From the NCBI GenBank assembly GCA_037043455.1, contig JAWPHD010000242.1, positions 1-64,000 on the forward strand: a stretch of 64,000 bases of DNA. The letters run 5' to 3'. This DNA is from Cyrtodaria siliqua (Eukaryota > Mollusca > Bivalvia > Adapedonta > Hiatellidae). Made by a program: the position numbers and the translations under genes. Under the pieces are notes generated by a model, which saw only the letters and a list, made by a program, of their open reading frames with translations, was not told the DNA's origin and did not search any database. Positions within the stretch are counted from its first letter, which is position 1. The number at the start of each line of letters is the position of its first letter. Below are positions 1-11,791 of this stretch, piece after piece.

Positions 1-153
1 AAGATTGTAATGTTTGTACTTGAAACAAGCATTGCAGATGAACAAGACTTTTGCTGAGTAGGTAAGCTGCTAAATAACACCGGGAACGGGCACCTGTTTT
101 GGATGGTTTAATTTGCGGGACCCGGTACGGCTCTTGTCTTACTCCCGTTAAAG

Positions 154-1095
154 ATGACGTTAAACAATATTGTGCTAAAACTTCTAAAATCTGGAATTAA
201 TTTGTTTTGGTCTATTAGCAATTTGGGAGACGTTCTTGATAAAATTTGCAATAAACGTCAAGTTTCATCTATAAGCACTCATGACTTCTCTACACTATAT
301 ACAACTTTACGACATCACCTTATCAAAGACAAGCGTATTGCTCTTATTCGAAAAACATTCGCTAGGGAAAATACTACATTTTCGGGCTGTAATAATATTA
401 AAACGTTTTTTACTAACGGCATATTAGACAATTACACTATGTGGACTTGCCAAGAAGTTTGTGAAGCACTCATCTTCCTATTAGATAATATTTTCGTCAG
501 GTATGGAACGACCGTTTATAGACAAATTGTTGGTTTATGTTGGTTGGTATTGAAAATGGTGAAATAATTAGCAAAATATATGACAAGAGAGATGATTTTA
601 ATTTTGATATTGTTAATTATCCCCATTTAGATTGGGATGTTCCCCGAGGAACTTCTTACGGCGTCTATGCGTCTCAACTTATTCGTTTTTCTAGAACTTG
701 TATCCGAGTTGAGGACTAAAATATTCGTAATCTTTGTATAACTAAAAAGCTAATCCATCAGGGCTACCGTTACCATAAACTTCGTAAAACCTTTGCAAAA
801 TTGTATTATCGTAACACAGATCTTCCATCCAAATATAAAAGTAATTTAAGAACTCTTCTGCGACAACCTGACTTCTATGGTGAAGTGATTTACAAACTTC
901 GTAAGATCCATGGTCATGATCACTTTCATACTATCTTTGTTAAACTTGTTAAAAGGTTTATCAAAAGAGGTTATGACCCTATCGTTTTGCAACGCACTGC
1001 ATGCTTGGTGGTGGACCTATTTTACAGTTCGCCACTATTGTTTCCTCTTTAATTGTGCGATGACCGGACAGGCCCTATGATAACCCTATGACGCG
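154..1095 (+). pseudogene. Decayed reverse transcriptase, tentative Penelope-like element, copy A
   Basis: Broken reverse transcriptase of a mobile element. Translation of 154-567 shows the blocks FWSISNLGDVLDK, DFSTLYTTL (palm motif A type), NYTMWTCQEVCEAL and RYGTTVYRQIVG. Directly after QIVG the sequence jumps to NGEIISKIYDKRDDFNF (from about 550), so the core expected between them, a GIPMG-type block and the YLDD catalytic box, is deleted. The C-terminal part continues through 719 and in another frame over 801-1052, with RYHKLRKTFAKLYYR and LQRTACLVVD. There is a stop at 717-719 and at least two frameshifts. The same blocks in the same order occur on the minus strand at 48272-49800 (copy B). 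The Penelope-like assignment is from general resemblance of the motifs; no GIY-YIG nuclease is visible, so the class is tentative. Similarity ends near 1095, where a minisatellite begins. Confidence 0.75.
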
Positions 1096-1098
1096 TAA

Positions 1099-1470
1099 AA
1101 CGATATTCACTTTAAAATATGTTTTTGAATGTCGAATATCGTATATCGAATGTAGTATGTCGAATGTTACATGTCGCAAGAAACGACATTCACTTTGAAG
1201 GATGTTTTTGAATGTTGTTTTTCGAATGTCGTATGTCGAATGTCGTATGTCGAATGTTGTATGTCGAATGTTGTATGTCGTGTGAAACGACATTCACTTT
1301 GAAGGATATTTTTGAATCTTGTTTTTCGAATGTCGTATGTTGAATGTCGTATGTCGAATGATGTATGTCGAATGTTGTATGTCGCTTGAAACAACATTCG
1401 CTTTAAAGGATGTTTTTGAATGTACGTCTTATGTCGAATGTCGTATGTCGATTGTCGTATGCTGAGCCAA
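1099..1470. repeat. Minisatellite of 13-14-bp units in a ~104-bp higher-order unit
   Basis: Short units close to GAATGTCGTATGTC are repeated head to tail. They are grouped into longer blocks, each opening with a CGACATTCACTTTGAAGGAT-like segment at 1101, 1184, 1288 and 1392, so the higher-order period is 83, 104 and 104 bp. The array abuts the end of the reverse transcriptase copy A. Reverse-strand open frames here are products of the repeat. Confidence 0.85.
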
Positions 1471-1559
1471 ATTCACGCAGCTAAAAACATTAATGTTCTT
1501 TTTTTCAACAAGGTCAATGCATTTTGCATGTTTATGAGTGCGAATGTTATGCATTTATT

Positions 1560-1905
1560 GAGCAAAATGTGTTTCATATAAGATCATGGTGATCTTGACC
1601 TTTGACCTACTGACCCCCAAAGCAATAGCGTTAAATCTCCCTCGTAGAGCAATGTAACTATTAAGTTTCATAAGTGCGGGTATTATGGTTTCGAAGTTAC
1701 TGTCCAGAATGTTTATTTTCATATACTTTGACCTTGACCTACTGATTCTAAAATCAACGGGGTTACTCTTTTCACCTAGGGAAATGTATTCATATAATTT
1801 CATGAGTGTAGGTGGTATAATATTACGTGGTCCCGCCTTAATTCCATTAAGCGATGGGAAAGCTTATATTAGTAGAGTTTTATAACCGGTGTTTCGACAA
1901 TAAAA
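1560..1905. repeat. Dispersed repeat, degenerate units with TGACCTTTGACCTACTG
   Basis: Two to three degenerate units of about 135 bp share a CTTTGACCTACTGA-like segment (1600, 1735) followed by AAGTTTCATAAGTG or ATTTCATGAGTGTAGG (1665, 1797). A related unit lies at 3760-3960. The look is that of a common molluscan dispersed repeat (from memory). Confidence 0.6.
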
Positions 1906-1918
1906 CACCTTTAAACAA

Positions 1919-3660
1919 TAGGTCAATGACCTTGAAGCTCTACTGATAGGTTTTTGATAGCTAGATCAGAATTCCTGTGAAGTTTCATGGAAATCCGTCA
2001 AGTAGTTTCAGAGGAGTAGTCGCTACAAGTTTTCATTATATGACTTTATGTAAACGAAGATGGCCGCTGGTGGCCATGTTTAATGTCAAATCTAAATAAT
2101 TTTTGATAAGGATCAACATCATGTCATACTGATCATTTTAGAAAAAGCCCCATATCAATATCACTTATAGTTTACAGGAAGTAGTCGCTACAAACTTGTA
2201 TTTTGAAAATCTATTTTTAGCCATGGCGGCCATCTTGAATTTCCGGCCTACCTGAAATTTCCTAGGATCAATTAGACATCAAGAGCAACATTATTCCTGT
2301 GAAGATTCATGAAAATCCGTCGAGTAGTTACAGAGGAGTAGTCGCTACAAGTTTTTACTAGATAACTCTATGTAAACAAAAATGGCCGCTGGCAGCCATG
2401 TTTAACATCGAATCAAAATGATTTTCGACAAGGACCAATATCATGCCATGCTGATAATTTTAGAAAAAGTCCCATATCAATATCACTTATAGTTTACAGG
2501 AAGTAGTCGCTACAAACTTGTATTTTGAAAATCTATTTTTAGCCATGGCAGCCATCTTGAATTTCCGGCCGACCTGAAATTTGCTAGGATCAATTAGACA
2601 TCAAGAGCAACATTATTCCTGTGAAGATTCATGAAAATCCGTCGAGTAGTTACAGAGGAGTAGTCGCTACAAGTTTTTACTAGATAACTCTATGTAAACA
2701 AAAATGGCCGCTGGCAGCCATGTTTAACATCGAATCAAAATGATTTTCAACAAGGACCAATATCATGTCATGCTGATAATTTTAGAAAAAGTCCCATATC
2801 AATATCTCTTATAGTTTTCAAAAATTAGTCGCTACAAACTTGTTTTTGGAAAATGTATTTTTAGCATTGGCGGCCATCTTGAATTTCCGGCCGACGGGAA
2901 GTTTTGCTAGGATCAATTGGACATCAAGAGCAACATTTATGTGAAGTTTCATGGAAATCCGTCAAGTAGTTTCAGAGGAGTAGTCGCTACAAGTTTTCAT
3001 TTATAACTCTATGTAAACAAAGATGGCCGCTGGCAGCCATGTTTAACGTCGAATCAAAATAATTTTCGACAAGGATCAACATCATGTCATACTGATCATT
3101 TTAGGAAAAGACGCATATCAGTATCACTTATAGTTTTCAAGAAGTAGTCGCTACAATCTTGTTTTTTGTAAATTTATTTTTAGCCGTGGCGGCCATCTTG
3201 AATTTCCGGCCGACCTAAAATTTGCTAGGATCAATTAGACATCAATAGCAACATTCCTGTGAAGTTTCATGAAAATCCGTCAAGTAGTTTCAGAGGAGTA
3301 GTCGCTACAAGTTTTTAGTAAATAACTCTATGTAAACAAAGATGGCCGCTGGCAGTCATGTTTAACGTCGAATCAAAACGATTTTCTTCAAGGACCAACA
3401 TCGTGTCATGCTGATCATTTTAGACAAAGTCCCATATCAATATCACTTAGAGTTTTCAAGAAGTAGTCGCTACAATCTTGTTTTTTAAAAATCTATTTTT
3501 ATATTTGGCGGCCATCTTAGATTTCACATCAACATGAATATTTGCTAGGATCAACTAGACTTCATGGGCAACATTTCTTTCAAGTTTCATGAAAATCCAT
3601 TTAGTAGTTTCAGAGGAGTAGTCGCTACAAAATAAAATTACGGACGGACAGATCTTACAA
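1919..3660. repeat. Tandem array of a ~320-bp unit, five and a half copies
   Basis: The marker GAGGAGTAGTCGCTACAAG recurs at 2011, 2333, 2655, 2975, 3293 and 3613, giving periods of 322, 322, 320, 318 and 320 bp. Each unit holds a second related marker, AGTAGTCGCTACAA, so the unit has an internal half-repeat. Each unit also carries ATGGCCGCTGGCAGCCATG and GGCGGCCATCTTGAATTTC, both partly self-complementary. The second and third units are almost identical. No reading frame survives across units. Confidence 0.92.
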
Positions 3661-3749
3661 TATGCAAACTTTTAAAGCCAAAATTAAGGTATTATTTCAT
3701 ACTCCAGCAAACCCCGTTTTCGCTTCTTGGAGATGGGGGTATGAAAGTT

Positions 3750-3960
3750 AATACCCGGACCACGTAATGTTCAAAGTTCATCTGGAATGTGAATTTCCAT
3801 ATAAGTTCCAGGTGACCTTCACTTCTGACCTACTCCAAAAACAAAAGGAATCCTTCTGCCATTTAGTGCAATGGGCCTATGAAGTTTCATGAGTATGGGT
3901 GTTATAGTTTTCTGGATTGGGCAATTGTTTACGGACGGAAAGACAGACGGACAACCCTAT
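3750..3960. repeat. Dispersed repeat unit related to 1560-1905
   Basis: Contains GTGACCTTCACTTCTGACC, then GAAGTTTCATGAGTATGG and a closing ACGGACGGAAAGACAGACGG. The layout matches the units at 1560-1905, with the 320-bp array sitting between them. Confidence 0.55.
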
Positions 3961-5611
3961 TTAATATATCGACCCTGGCTGCAATGCATGATTGAGTTTT
4001 AAATGGAATGTAGCACTACAGCCAAACATTCTCTTTATTATTAAGAGTTCTGAAGATGTTGAAAAAGGTTTAAATAATCCGATGATAAACAAAGAAGATA
4101 TGATCATTTGGATCATTTGAATGCTCTGTTGAAACGGGCATGGAAGCCGCCATTTTGGGAGCAATTACATCATAGTTCTAAATGACCACATATGGAATAT
4201 TTATAAATATGATAATGTATTGATTCATAGAGAAAAAGTAACAGCAACTGTATGAAAAATATGTATACTTGAATGTTATAATGCGTTAAAAAGGATCTTG
4301 CATTAATTTGTAATGATCGCCTTTGCTTTATTGATACTTAGTAACATGCCATATATGGTAATTTAGAAATATGACGTCGTAGTTCTCATATCCGTTTTAG
4401 AACAACATTAAAATGGTTATATCTTCTTTGTTTATTAACCGATTTAAAAGAATTATGTCGCCTTTTTCCAAGTGTTTCAGTACTGTAAATAAAAAGGATT
4501 GATTGACTGTAACGCTACATTCCTTTTAGTCCTTACGTGAGATCATATTTAAACATCACTTCGATGAAAATGAAACTGAAGTGTGGGAGTTTTCTGAAAT
4601 TTGCTCATTTATAATAATCTTGGTATTAATCATCAATGCATGCTTGCTCATCTCAGAGCTTACTGACATAAAGCTGCAAAAGAAATATTTTCATTAAACC
4701 TGGAAGACCCATCTGGTAAAAAAAGGCATGGGCAAAACAATATAACAAAACAACACAATGTAGAAATAAAACTAATTGAGCAATGCATGAGTTTTTGAAG
4801 GACCACCGAGTCACTTGTATAAAGCTTATTATAAAACAAGTTTATTTGATGAGTTACATTTTGTGTAATGCTATATATATTAGAATATTAGTGGAATGCC
4901 ACCCCAAAATACCCATTTGAAGTCATGAAACATTTCCGAAATCCCCTAACTACTCAGGCTAGCTATCCGATAAAGGTTACAGAGGCTGAGTGATCATATT
5001 TATTGGGGAATTTAGCTACAAAATATTCAATGAAACTTTATAAAATACTTGCCGCATATTTTTGAATATTTTTTGGTATAATCATGCCGAGTAATCTGGT
5101 TACGATACGTACTCTAACGAACATTTGCATTTATCGACATTACCGTATCAAAAAATACTCTTCAGTGTAAAGATAGAAAAAAAACTCCCATGAGCAAACT
5201 AATCGTTATTCTAACCAAATACAAATAGCACTGCCTGATGGCAGCGCACGCAACAAAACAAATTTGCGTTCTAACTTAACTAAACGTGAACAAAACACAG
5301 ATGAACCTAGGCTAATGTTCAATGTATCACTCAGCTTTAAAAACATGATGACGATGAGGGCCTGTTTCGCTCTACTGGGCTTACACATTTGGTCGAATAA
5401 ATGAAAACAAAGCATCCATACCCTAAACAAGAGAGTCAAAATTGCCCTGAATCGTACACCTGATGATCTTTACAAAGATGAAAACATTGTCAAACAAGCT
5501 TAAAAGATGAAACAATTGTCAAAACAGCTCATAATTTCATAACAGAATGAGAACACACAATTGATGGCGCCCCATCGCAAACTCCCGCGCTCGCCTTAAA
5601 GAGTTCAGGCC
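3961..5611. other. No recognised feature
   Basis: AT-rich sequence with only short chance open frames and no domain I recognise. A TAAATAAAAAGGATTGATTG segment near 4486 resembles the 3' end of a retroelement, but nothing coding precedes it. Confidence 0.5.
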
Positions 5612-6420
5612 AAGTAAGTGTATATATGGTTATAGGATGACGATCTCTACTGTTTATAAGTTATGACTCAAAGGTTATGTCCCAAAGGGTGGGGATGAAC
5701 CACAGGAACAATGCTGGTTGGATGGTTGTATCTTTCTGTTCATGCCCATTAAGTGTATATGTGGTTATAGGGTTGAGTTCTCAACGGTGTCCAAGTTATG
5801 ACCCAGGTTGTTGTTTTTACCCAAAGTTGGTGACAGATCCCGAGCCGATGCTGGTTGGAAGGATATATCCATCTGTTTATATCCAGTAAGTGTATGCATG
5901 GTTATAGTGTGGTGATCTCAACGGTGTCCAAGTTATGACCCTGGGGCTATGTCCCAAAGGGTGGGGATGGACCACAGGGCCAATACTGGTTGGATGGTTC
6001 TATCCGTCTGTTTGTGGCCATTAAGTGTATATAAGGTTACAGGGTGGAATGGTTTTCAAGTTATGACAAAGGGTTTATTTACCTAAGGATCGGGACAGAC
6101 CTCGGGCCGATTATGGTTTGAAGGTTGTCTGTTCATGCTGAGTAAGTGTATACATATGGTTATAGAGTATATATGGATCTCAACAGTTTCAAAGTTATGG
6201 CCCATGGAATATGATCATGAGGGATGGGGATAAAGCCCATAGCCGCTGGTTTGGTGGTTCTACCCATCTGTTCATGCCCATTATGTGTATATATGGTTAT
6301 AGGATGGGATTAAAATGTTTTCCAAGTTATGATCCATTGGGCTATATCCCCAGGGGCAAGAAGGACCCCGGGACCGATGCTGGTTGGATGCTTGTATCTG
6401 CTGTTCGTGCTCAATTAGTG
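5612..6420. repeat. Degenerate tandem array of a ~136-bp unit, six copies
   Basis: Units begin with TAAGTGTATATATGGTTATAGG-like sequence at about 5615, 5750, 5886, 6022, 6142 and 6282. Each is followed by a CAAGTTATGACCC segment, a GGGGATGGACCACAGGG-like segment and TGGTTGGATGGTTGTATC. Unit length varies from 120 to 140 bp and copies are diverged. Open frames of 70 codons here are repeat products. Confidence 0.85.
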
Positions 6421-6480
6421 TAAAACTGTGGTTTCAGGAAAGAAATTAGTCTAAGCTTTATCTCCAATATAAGTCTATTT

Positions 6481-6936
6481 AGGTATGAAACCACTAATTA
6501 TTTTCTCCATAGACACCAATGTTAAAGTTTCACATATTAATGATTTGCTGCAAATTCAACTCAAGTATGGATAATGCAGTAGTGTAATGTTCATTTAGAA
6601 AACTAATTTCCCACTTGTAAAATCACCAAAAAAGGTGGGGTCACACGACATGGTAAGAAAGTTCTTGTTTGTTTACAAAACAGGTCAAGGGTACGGCTGT
6701 TTTCATTGATTGACTGTTTTCATTGCTCTCAATGTGTAAGCATAGAGTCGAACTTTCGAAAATGTCATCTGTGATCCAGTAAAACCTATTAAAACACTTC
6801 TTATAAATAAAATCACAAATTGGAACAGAAATGGGCAGTTTTCTCCTGCTTATAATGCCCATTTCCATAAAAAGGAGGGATTACTTTTCATTCGACTACA
6901 CTCGGAGGTTTACATGTAATTAGTGGTGGTAAACCT
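6481..6936. mobile_element. MITE-like element, copy 1 (456 bp)
   Basis: Bounded by imperfect inverted ends: AGGTATGAAACCACTAATTA at the left and TAATTAGTGGTGGTAAACCT at the right, about 15 of 20 positions complementary. A second copy with the same ends lies at 7858-8290. The interior is shared (for example AAGCATAGAG and TCTGTGATCCAGTAAAACC) and non-coding. A target-site duplication is not clear, so the superfamily is open. Confidence 0.75.
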
Positions 6937-7857
6937 ATCAGAGAAGAAAACATGTTCAGATGTTTCTTAAATGATGATTTTAGTGTTGTTATTTTCATAA
7001 CATGCTTAAAAACACCTACTTCATGCAAATCGAATGATTATTTGCCGAGATATGGTATTTTGAATACCAATAAGGACAATAGTCTGAAATCGACAGAAGT
7101 CTGAGATACTATTTTAACTTTAACACTATCTGAATTTTCATACCAAACGGCATTTTTTGTCAAAACCATATTAAATAGATAAAATGTTTAGAACAGTCAA
7201 TGGACATTAATAAAATATGCATTTTAGGTACAATTAGTTAGCTGAATATGCCAATTATAGCGATTTTCATGACAAAATTGATTTTGTAAGCAACTTCTTC
7301 AAAATTGGCGGTACCATACCTGATCATAGTAGCGAATACGAGTTCAATAATGCCAAAAATACCGCTAAAATCAAAATTGATACTAGCTGAACGCTACCAA
7401 AAGAAATATAAAAAGATCGGACAGGGAATGTCGACCACCAAGTCGAGTTTGAATGATAAAGAATACTATTTTACCTTTTATACAAATCTTCATTTTTCAC
7501 AGTATCCTATTTTAATGGGGTAGCGGAAAGATTTAGTCGTTCCATGCCTTCCAAACCTGTTGCCATTCAGATTTAATTCATGAAAACATGTTGCAAACAT
7601 GCAACCCTACATGTTGATACAAAAAAAGATAGTTTAATTTCAAACACTTCATAAACACGTCATTTTAAACACGAAATAAAAAAATGAAACTCAAAATTAC
7701 GGTTTTTATATATAGACAAAATTGGAATAAAAACGCTCAAAACCTATGTAAAACACTATGGAAAACTTATTTCTGAGCTTATTTTACCCATTGTTACCGG
7801 AAAAGTGTCCCTATGTACGAATCTGAGTGAGTCCTTATTACTGCACGTATCTCTTAT
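6937..7857. other. No recognised feature between the two MITE copies
   Basis: AT-rich, unique within the window, with only chance open frames (for example 7305-7523). Confidence 0.5.
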
Positions 7858-8290
7858 AGGTATGAAACCACTAATTATTTTCCCAATAGACACCAATGGA
7901 TAATGCAGTAGTGTAATGTTCCTATAGAAAACTAATTTCCCACTTGAAAAATCACCAGAAAAGGTGGGGTCACAATACATGTAAGAAAGTTCTTGTTTGT
8001 TTACTCAACAGGTCAATGGTACAGATATTTTGATTGTCTGACTGTTGCTCACAATATGTAAGCATAGAGACGAAATTTTGAAAATGTTCATCTGTGATCC
8101 AGTAAAACCTATTAAAACACTTCTTATATGAATATCTTATACATACAACCACAAACTGGAATAGAAATGGCCAGTTTTTCCCTACTTATAATACCTATTT
8201 CCATCAAAACAAGGAGTGATTACTCTTTATTATAGGAACTACATTCGACTACACCTCGGAGGGTAACATGTAATTAGTGGTGGTAAACCT
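7858..8290. mobile_element. MITE-like element, copy 2 (433 bp)
   Basis: Same orientation and ends as the copy at 6481-6936 and similar over nearly the full length. Small internal differences include an extra TATGAATATCTTATACATAC segment and a deletion near the left end. The pair lies 1.38 kb apart as a direct repeat. Confidence 0.75.
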
Positions 8291-8299
8291 TTAACACAT

Positions 8300-8620
8300 A
8301 TGACCCCTGAGGTGGGGCCAAATTTGATACCATGGTCTCGATTTGAACAAACAAACTTGACAGAGGACAGTATGGTATATGGTAAATGCAAAATATTAAA
8401 CCTCTGGCTCTTGTAGTTTCAGAAAAAAAGATTGTTCTAAAGATTCTCTTATATAACTCAATGCAAAACTGCGACCACCGGGGCGGGGCCAGATTTGACC
8501 CCAGGCTCACCCTTTGAACAGTTGTGGTAGAGGACCATACGCTGATGTAACATGCAATATAGGATAACTCTATGCATTGTGATTTTGGAGAAGAGGATTT
8601 TTCGAGTTTTTCCCTATATG
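8300..8620. repeat. Dispersed GC-richer repeat, two degenerate units of ~170 bp
   Basis: Two related units contain GAGGTGGGGCCAAATTTG (8310) and GGGGCGGGGCCAGATTTG (8482). Each is followed by an 'opposite TTTGAACA ... GAGGACC' segment (8344-8370 and 8513-8537). A third partial unit with GTGATTTTGGAGAAGAGGAT follows. The type is common in bivalve genomes (from memory). Confidence 0.6.
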
Positions 8621-9840
8621 TCTTTGTAAAGCGTGCACTATTTCCATATACAAACTTTGGATCCCCGGGGGAGAGTCATTTATGATTTTATGAAGGAAAA
8701 AAATATAAACTTGATAGTTAAGTCAATAGTTAGCAATCAATTCTAACAAAAGTGTCAAAATCGATCTTGGAGTTCTGGAGAAGAATATATGTTTAAGGTT
8801 TTGGCTATATTTAGAAACGGCGGCCATTTTGAATGTCGGATCGCCAATAAAATCTTCTGTAAGGTCCCAAACCACTCAGGAGAATCCATGGGAAATGTGA
8901 TTAAAAGTGGCAGAGCGGTTTCAGAGAAACTGCCGCTAACGGACGCCAACGTCAATTCCTACACCGCCCGTAGAGCTAAATATAAATCAGAAAAAATGTA
9001 TTTACTTAACCAATGAAAACGGTCCCCTGTAACACCTGACCTAATGTTCCACATAAATGAAATGCACAACTATCAACGTCACGCAACAAATACAAATTCA
9101 ACCAATGACACGACAAGACTTGTACACGTGGCCATAAACAACTCTAATCCATAACGATAATCACACAGATGTCGTGCATGCAACACTTATTTATTTATTT
9201 CTAAAGGGTATTCATAAAATTAGCGAGTTCCTCGTGGATTCACTCACACGTGATCCACGTGCGAGTCATCCTTTACTATTATTGTGGACGGTAATTAGTT
9301 CAGATATTAAAGGTAAAAAAGGCAATCTTGAAGTTTTTATCACTTTAATTTTCGCTTCTTTTTTTTTCGTTATTGCATCATTGGTTTAAATATATCGTTG
9401 GCGGAATTTAATCAACAATTTATAATAAACAAAAACAGTTTGTTTTATAGTATTCATATAATTAATATAACTGGTTAAACAAATGCAAATTATGCAGAAA
9501 AATAACGGGACGCCGCGACTTTTAAAAAGAAAATCAAATTTACCGTGTCTCCTTTTAAACTAATATAGCACATTATAAACTGCAGTTGCCTCAGTAGAAT
9601 TTTGGAAATGCACATACTTTATAAAAAAATAAACAACGTCAACGTCAATAAATAATCAATCATTGACATAAAATGTCTTGCTTAAAACTGAAAATATTGT
9701 CTGGGTAAATGCACTTAAACACAGGAAATTACACGTAGAAAGGAAATCGCGTGTGTACGGGGATTGGGGTGGGTTGGGGTGTGTGCATGACACCCGACCT
9801 CCATATAAAGGGATTTGCCTCCGTTAAATTTAGGGCTGTG
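8621..9840. other. No recognised gene
   Basis: Holds an AACGGCGGCCATTTTGAATG segment near 8817 that recalls the 320-bp array, and a G-rich stretch at 9757-9785. Complementary open frames at 8755-8955 and 8789-9016 on both strands are chance. Confidence 0.45.
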
Positions 9841-9847
9841 TATCAGC

Positions 9848-9952
9848 GCACTACGTAACTTTGCCGCACTTCGCAATTCGGTGCATTGCTACAGTATGCC
9901 GCACTTTTCAACTACGAGTTGCGAAGTGTGGCAAAAGTTGCGTAGTACGTTG
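9848..9952. repeat. Imperfect stem-loop, arms ~35 nt
   Basis: Left arm 9848-9880 (CGCACTACGTAACTTTGCCG start) pairs with right arm 9916-9952 (ending GTTGCGTAGTACG). The two keep the segments CACTTCGCAA / TTGCGAAGTG and are separated by about 35 nt. It lies in a locally GC-richer stretch. Role unknown. Confidence 0.6.
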
Positions 9953-9979
9953 CAATGGAACGCCGCGCTTCACAACTAT

Positions 9980-11790
9980 TTTGCATAGAGTTTTGAAGTG
10001 TTCTATCATGTTAGATATTATATCGCACGTTGCAACAGTTATAGATTTTGAATACTTAAAGGCGATGTCCCCATGTATTATCAAAAATGGTGCTGACTAC
10101 AACACATTTAATATGCACAGGTTATTTTGCTCAGTCCGCAGACACTTTTGGGTGAGAATGGGTGTGGGATTGGGGGGTCATCCGTTTCGGCGGCGCAACG
10201 CGGGGTTGCTTACCTTCGGGCGTCGGGTTTTACCCGTTTTTCTTCTGTTAGGCCCCACAACCCCACTCCGGATTCGCTACTAAGGCAAGAAAATGTTGAA
10301 CTTTACTGGAATTAGGACATGTTCTCTGCGACACCATTGTATACGAAATTATTCAATATATTGGGAGATCTGAGCCCGACACGCACCAACATCAGTCATT
10401 GAAGGCTTCGGTCCTGTAGAAGACAATGCCAAATACTTTATTTATAATATCAAAATTATCAGTCCCATTCCTTAGCAGTGTGGTTCTAGCTAAAAATATA
10501 TATATATTTTTGTTTTCCTTTTTACTTGTAACACAATATATGACTTCCGGAATTTTGAATTAGTTATTGTAATATAATCAATAACACGATTATCTTGAAA
10601 AATACTTGGTATGACAATAAAATCAATACCCCGGTGAAGATACAGTATTTTAGAAAATATCTGACGTGATCAGATTCATTGTCAATATGGAGTCGGAGAA
10701 CTTGCTGCGTAAAAAATTGAATTATTGAAGCAGTGCTATACAAAGAATATGTACGGTAACAAATAGTTTCTGCTTCCTCGTCGATAACATAAGTGAAGAA
10801 ATGGGCAACAACGTGAGACGTGAAAGTCTAGAGTGCCTTCCAGACTGTTTAAAAATAGTACGGGCTAATACTCGTTATTAGCAACAGTTATTTGGAGGGA
10901 CCCACTGTTTTGTAAGCTAGAACTGTTATTGGAATGTTCTTTTAATTGCGCATGCGCAAGCTAATATATTCTCTTCCGGCCAAAAATTATAGAGAGCGGT
11001 ATGTAATTGTTCATGCTCAGAAAAATACTGATTTTTTCCTTCCCTTTAACATGTTTAAGTCAATTTCTTTATTAATTTGCAATAGCTTAATGATCCGATG
11101 TTAACAAGTATTCTGCCATACTTTCTATTCACGATTCTTTCAAATTAATCAGATTTTTGAAGATTTGTGTTTTGTCTGGATGCTTTGTCTCGTAACGTAA
11201 GCATATACATGTTTATATTGCCGTTAATCATGATCATTTTTATACTGGCGAGCTCATATAGGATGTATAGTTTTGTAATGCATATTTTCACTTTGTCAGC
11301 GTGTTAAATACAGCGGGCCTCTGCAGGTATCATGCTCTCATTTAGATGGCCTGTATTGATGACCGAATTCGACGCATTCTATCAGTGCACTTGTATGACC
11401 CATGGCGTTATTGGATACTTGCCAGATTTCCGCTTACATGTAACACTTATTGCGAGATAATGGCTTGAGTTTTAAAGGTACAGGCGTTATTGTTTTATGA
11501 AAGGCAAATTATTAAATGGCACTAGTATTTCACATTGGTGATAATCGTCTAGGACAAATGTAATGTGCATGTTTCGTAAATAACACAATATTAACAATAT
11601 CTCTCATCACCTTGCACGGTTGTAACGGTTTTCTCAAAATTACAAAACAATAATATATATATCATTAATAAATAAATGAAGAAATACTCCATTGATGGAG
11701 TGATGACCCCTTAGGGAACACATATTAACAATGTGTGGGACAAAACAAATTTTGTAAAGTATACAATTGTGTTATTCACGTATAAAATTG
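9980..11790. other. No recognised gene
   Basis: Contains a GC-rich island at about 10180-10280, an ATATATATATAT run at 10497 and otherwise AT-rich sequence. No domain was recognised in the 140-codon frame 9861-10283, which runs through the stem-loop and the island. The LINE at 11792 may extend upstream, but no coding trace is visible. Confidence 0.4.
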
Positions 11791-11791
11791 G

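Noticed and set aside
1075..1397. Minus-strand frames with repeated DIRHSTYDIR peptide
   Set aside because: Direct translation of the 13-14-bp minisatellite.
9861..10283. 140-codon plus-strand frame
   Set aside because: It crosses an inverted repeat and a GC-rich island, with an overlapping frame of similar length and no recognisable domain.
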